From positions 1 to 6,761 of the forward strand of contig JBGUKW010000117.1 in assembly GCA_045114665.1 (NCBI GenBank): DNA of 6,761 nt, read 5' to 3'. Each line of letters opens with the position of its first letter. The first letter of the stretch is position 1. The stretch is from CADAWZ01 sp045114665 (GTDB lineage Bacteria > Vulcanimicrobiota > CADAWZ01). Position numbers and translations under genes: made by a program. Of this stretch, positions 6,476-6,761 are shown piece by piece. The notes under the pieces were generated by a model. That model did no database searches, had not been told where the DNA came from, and saw only the letters and a program-made list of their open reading frames with translations.

Positions 6476-6507
6476 ATAGAATATATATTATAACCTGTTT
6501 TTATTTT
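6461..6507 (+). terminator. Intrinsic terminator of the hslU operon
   Basis: A perfect 13 bp stem pairs 6466-6478 with 6484-6496 around a 5-base loop (GAATA). Its base has the only two G-C pairs. The T-rich tract TGTTTTTATTTT follows at once, and an A-run before the stem can pair with it. It starts 18 bases after the hslU stop. The stem is AT-rich but long, which is usual in genomes of this composition. The preceding A-run gives it some potential as a weak terminator for the opposite strand. Confidence 0.85.
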
Positions 6508-6519
6508 ATTGAAAAAATT

Positions 6520-6687
6520 ATGATAAAAATAATAAAATATTTATTCAATTTAAAAAATAATTATACATTGTTCTTTTACATTTCTATAATTTCCATTATA
6601 TTAGGATATTTATCATTGGGAAAGAACATTAATTTAGACATATATCCTCCTCTAGGAGGAGGAAAACTTAAGCTCTTAAAAATATAG
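6520..6687 (+). CDS. Possible 55-residue single-pass membrane protein
   Basis: An ORF from ATG 6520 to TAG 6685-6687 encodes 55 residues with a membrane-protein layout. A short basic N-terminus (MIKIIKYLFNLKNN) precedes one strongly hydrophobic segment (about residues 16-34). A tail follows with IYPPLGGGKLKLLKI, where PPLGGG is encoded by the GC-rich hairpin. Lysines on the N-terminal side predict that end inside. There is no good ribosome site before the ATG, only GAAAAAAT, and the region is very AT-rich, so a chance ORF remains possible. The candidate promoter at 6447-6475 would give a leader of about 38 bases. No family is recognised. Support is the topology, the intergenic position and the upstream promoter. 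Confidence 0.35.
   Translation: MIKIIKYLFNLKNNYTLFFYISIISIILGYLSLGKNINLDIYPPLGGGKLKLLKI
6645..6663 (+). other. Hairpin joining anti-Shine-Dalgarno-like and Shine-Dalgarno-like sequences
   Basis: TCCTCCT (6645-6651) can pair over 7 bp with AGGAGGA (6657-6663) around the loop CTAGG; a shifted pairing with a 4-base loop also exists. The right arm contains GGAGGAGG, a perfect ribosome-binding sequence, but no ATG, GTG or TTG follows within the usual distance. The left arm resembles the 3' end of 16S rRNA. No T-tract follows, so it is not a terminator. It stands out because the surrounding DNA has very little G+C. Confidence 0.45.
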
Positions 6688-6703
6688 ATAAATATAGTAA
6701 AAA

Positions 6704-6761
6704 GTGTTAAAATATACTCATATAGATTATACAGAGGATAAAGAAATTGCTAAAAGCCTTC
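6704..6761 (+). CDS. Possible 5' end of a further gene, cut by the window edge
   Basis: Two alternatives run off the window. A frame from GTG 6704 stays open to the end and encodes a hydrophilic, protein-like stretch (LKYTHIDYTEDKEIAKSL), but has no good ribosome site. A TTG at 6747 has AGAGGA 8 bases upstream (6733-6738) and would begin MLKAF. A stop at 6698-6700 closes the first frame upstream, so neither can begin earlier in the window. The open stretch is under 60 bases, so it could easily be chance. Confidence 0.2.
   Translation, partial: MLKYTHIDYTEDKEIAKSL

Noticed and set aside
6531..6545. AATAAA/TTTATT inverted repeat after the terminator
   Set aside because: It is a short AT-only stem in very AT-rich DNA, expected by chance.
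6713..6718. TATACT as a -10 element for a gene beyond the window
   Set aside because: No recognisable -35 element lies 16-18 bases upstream.

Overview
The window is a compact, one-directional stretch of an AT-rich bacterial chromosome. By hand count, G+C is about 21% over bases 1-360 and about 35% over 5161-5400. All supported genes lie on the + strand. The standard bacterial code fits: TGA ends miaB and TGG is used for tryptophan. Two proteins have export signals and the set includes CtpA and HslU, but nothing here fixes the phylum. Proteins of this kind occur in many AT-rich bacterial lineages, including poorly sampled candidate phyla, so I do not name a taxon.

Layout. (1) 1-993: the 3' part of a gene whose product looks like a MobA-type nucleotidyltransferase with an extra conserved C-terminal region. 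(2) 965-1258: a 97-residue zinc-ribbon protein with two DnaJ-like CxxC-x7-CxxC modules around a duplicated acidic linker. (3) 1276-2625: ctpA, an exported S41 C-terminal processing protease. (4) 2628-3959: miaB, the tRNA methylthiotransferase. (5) 3956-5047: an unrecognised exported protein with a glutamine-amidotransferase-like domain and a duplicated small beta-rich C-terminal unit. (6) 5040-6443: hslU, the ATPase of the HslUV protease. (7) 6444-6761: a strong intrinsic terminator overlapped by a near-consensus promoter, a possible 55-residue single-pass membrane protein, a GC-rich hairpin, and perhaps the start of another gene.

The first six genes are packed with overlaps of 29, 4 and 8 bp and gaps of 17 and 2 bp, and no terminator lies between them. 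They very probably form the 3' part of one operon that ends at the terminator near 6461-6507. The shared theme is protein and translation quality control: an envelope protease, a cytoplasmic unfoldase and a tRNA decoding modification. Two exported or metal-binding proteins of unknown role travel with them. hslV, usually immediately upstream of hslU, is not in the window, although HslU keeps the C-terminal tail that activates HslV.

I see no CRISPR array, mobile element, tRNA or rRNA. The most interesting points are the duplicated zinc-ribbon protein, the uncharacterised exported protein between miaB and hslU, and the promoter-in-terminator arrangement ahead of a tiny membrane-protein ORF.
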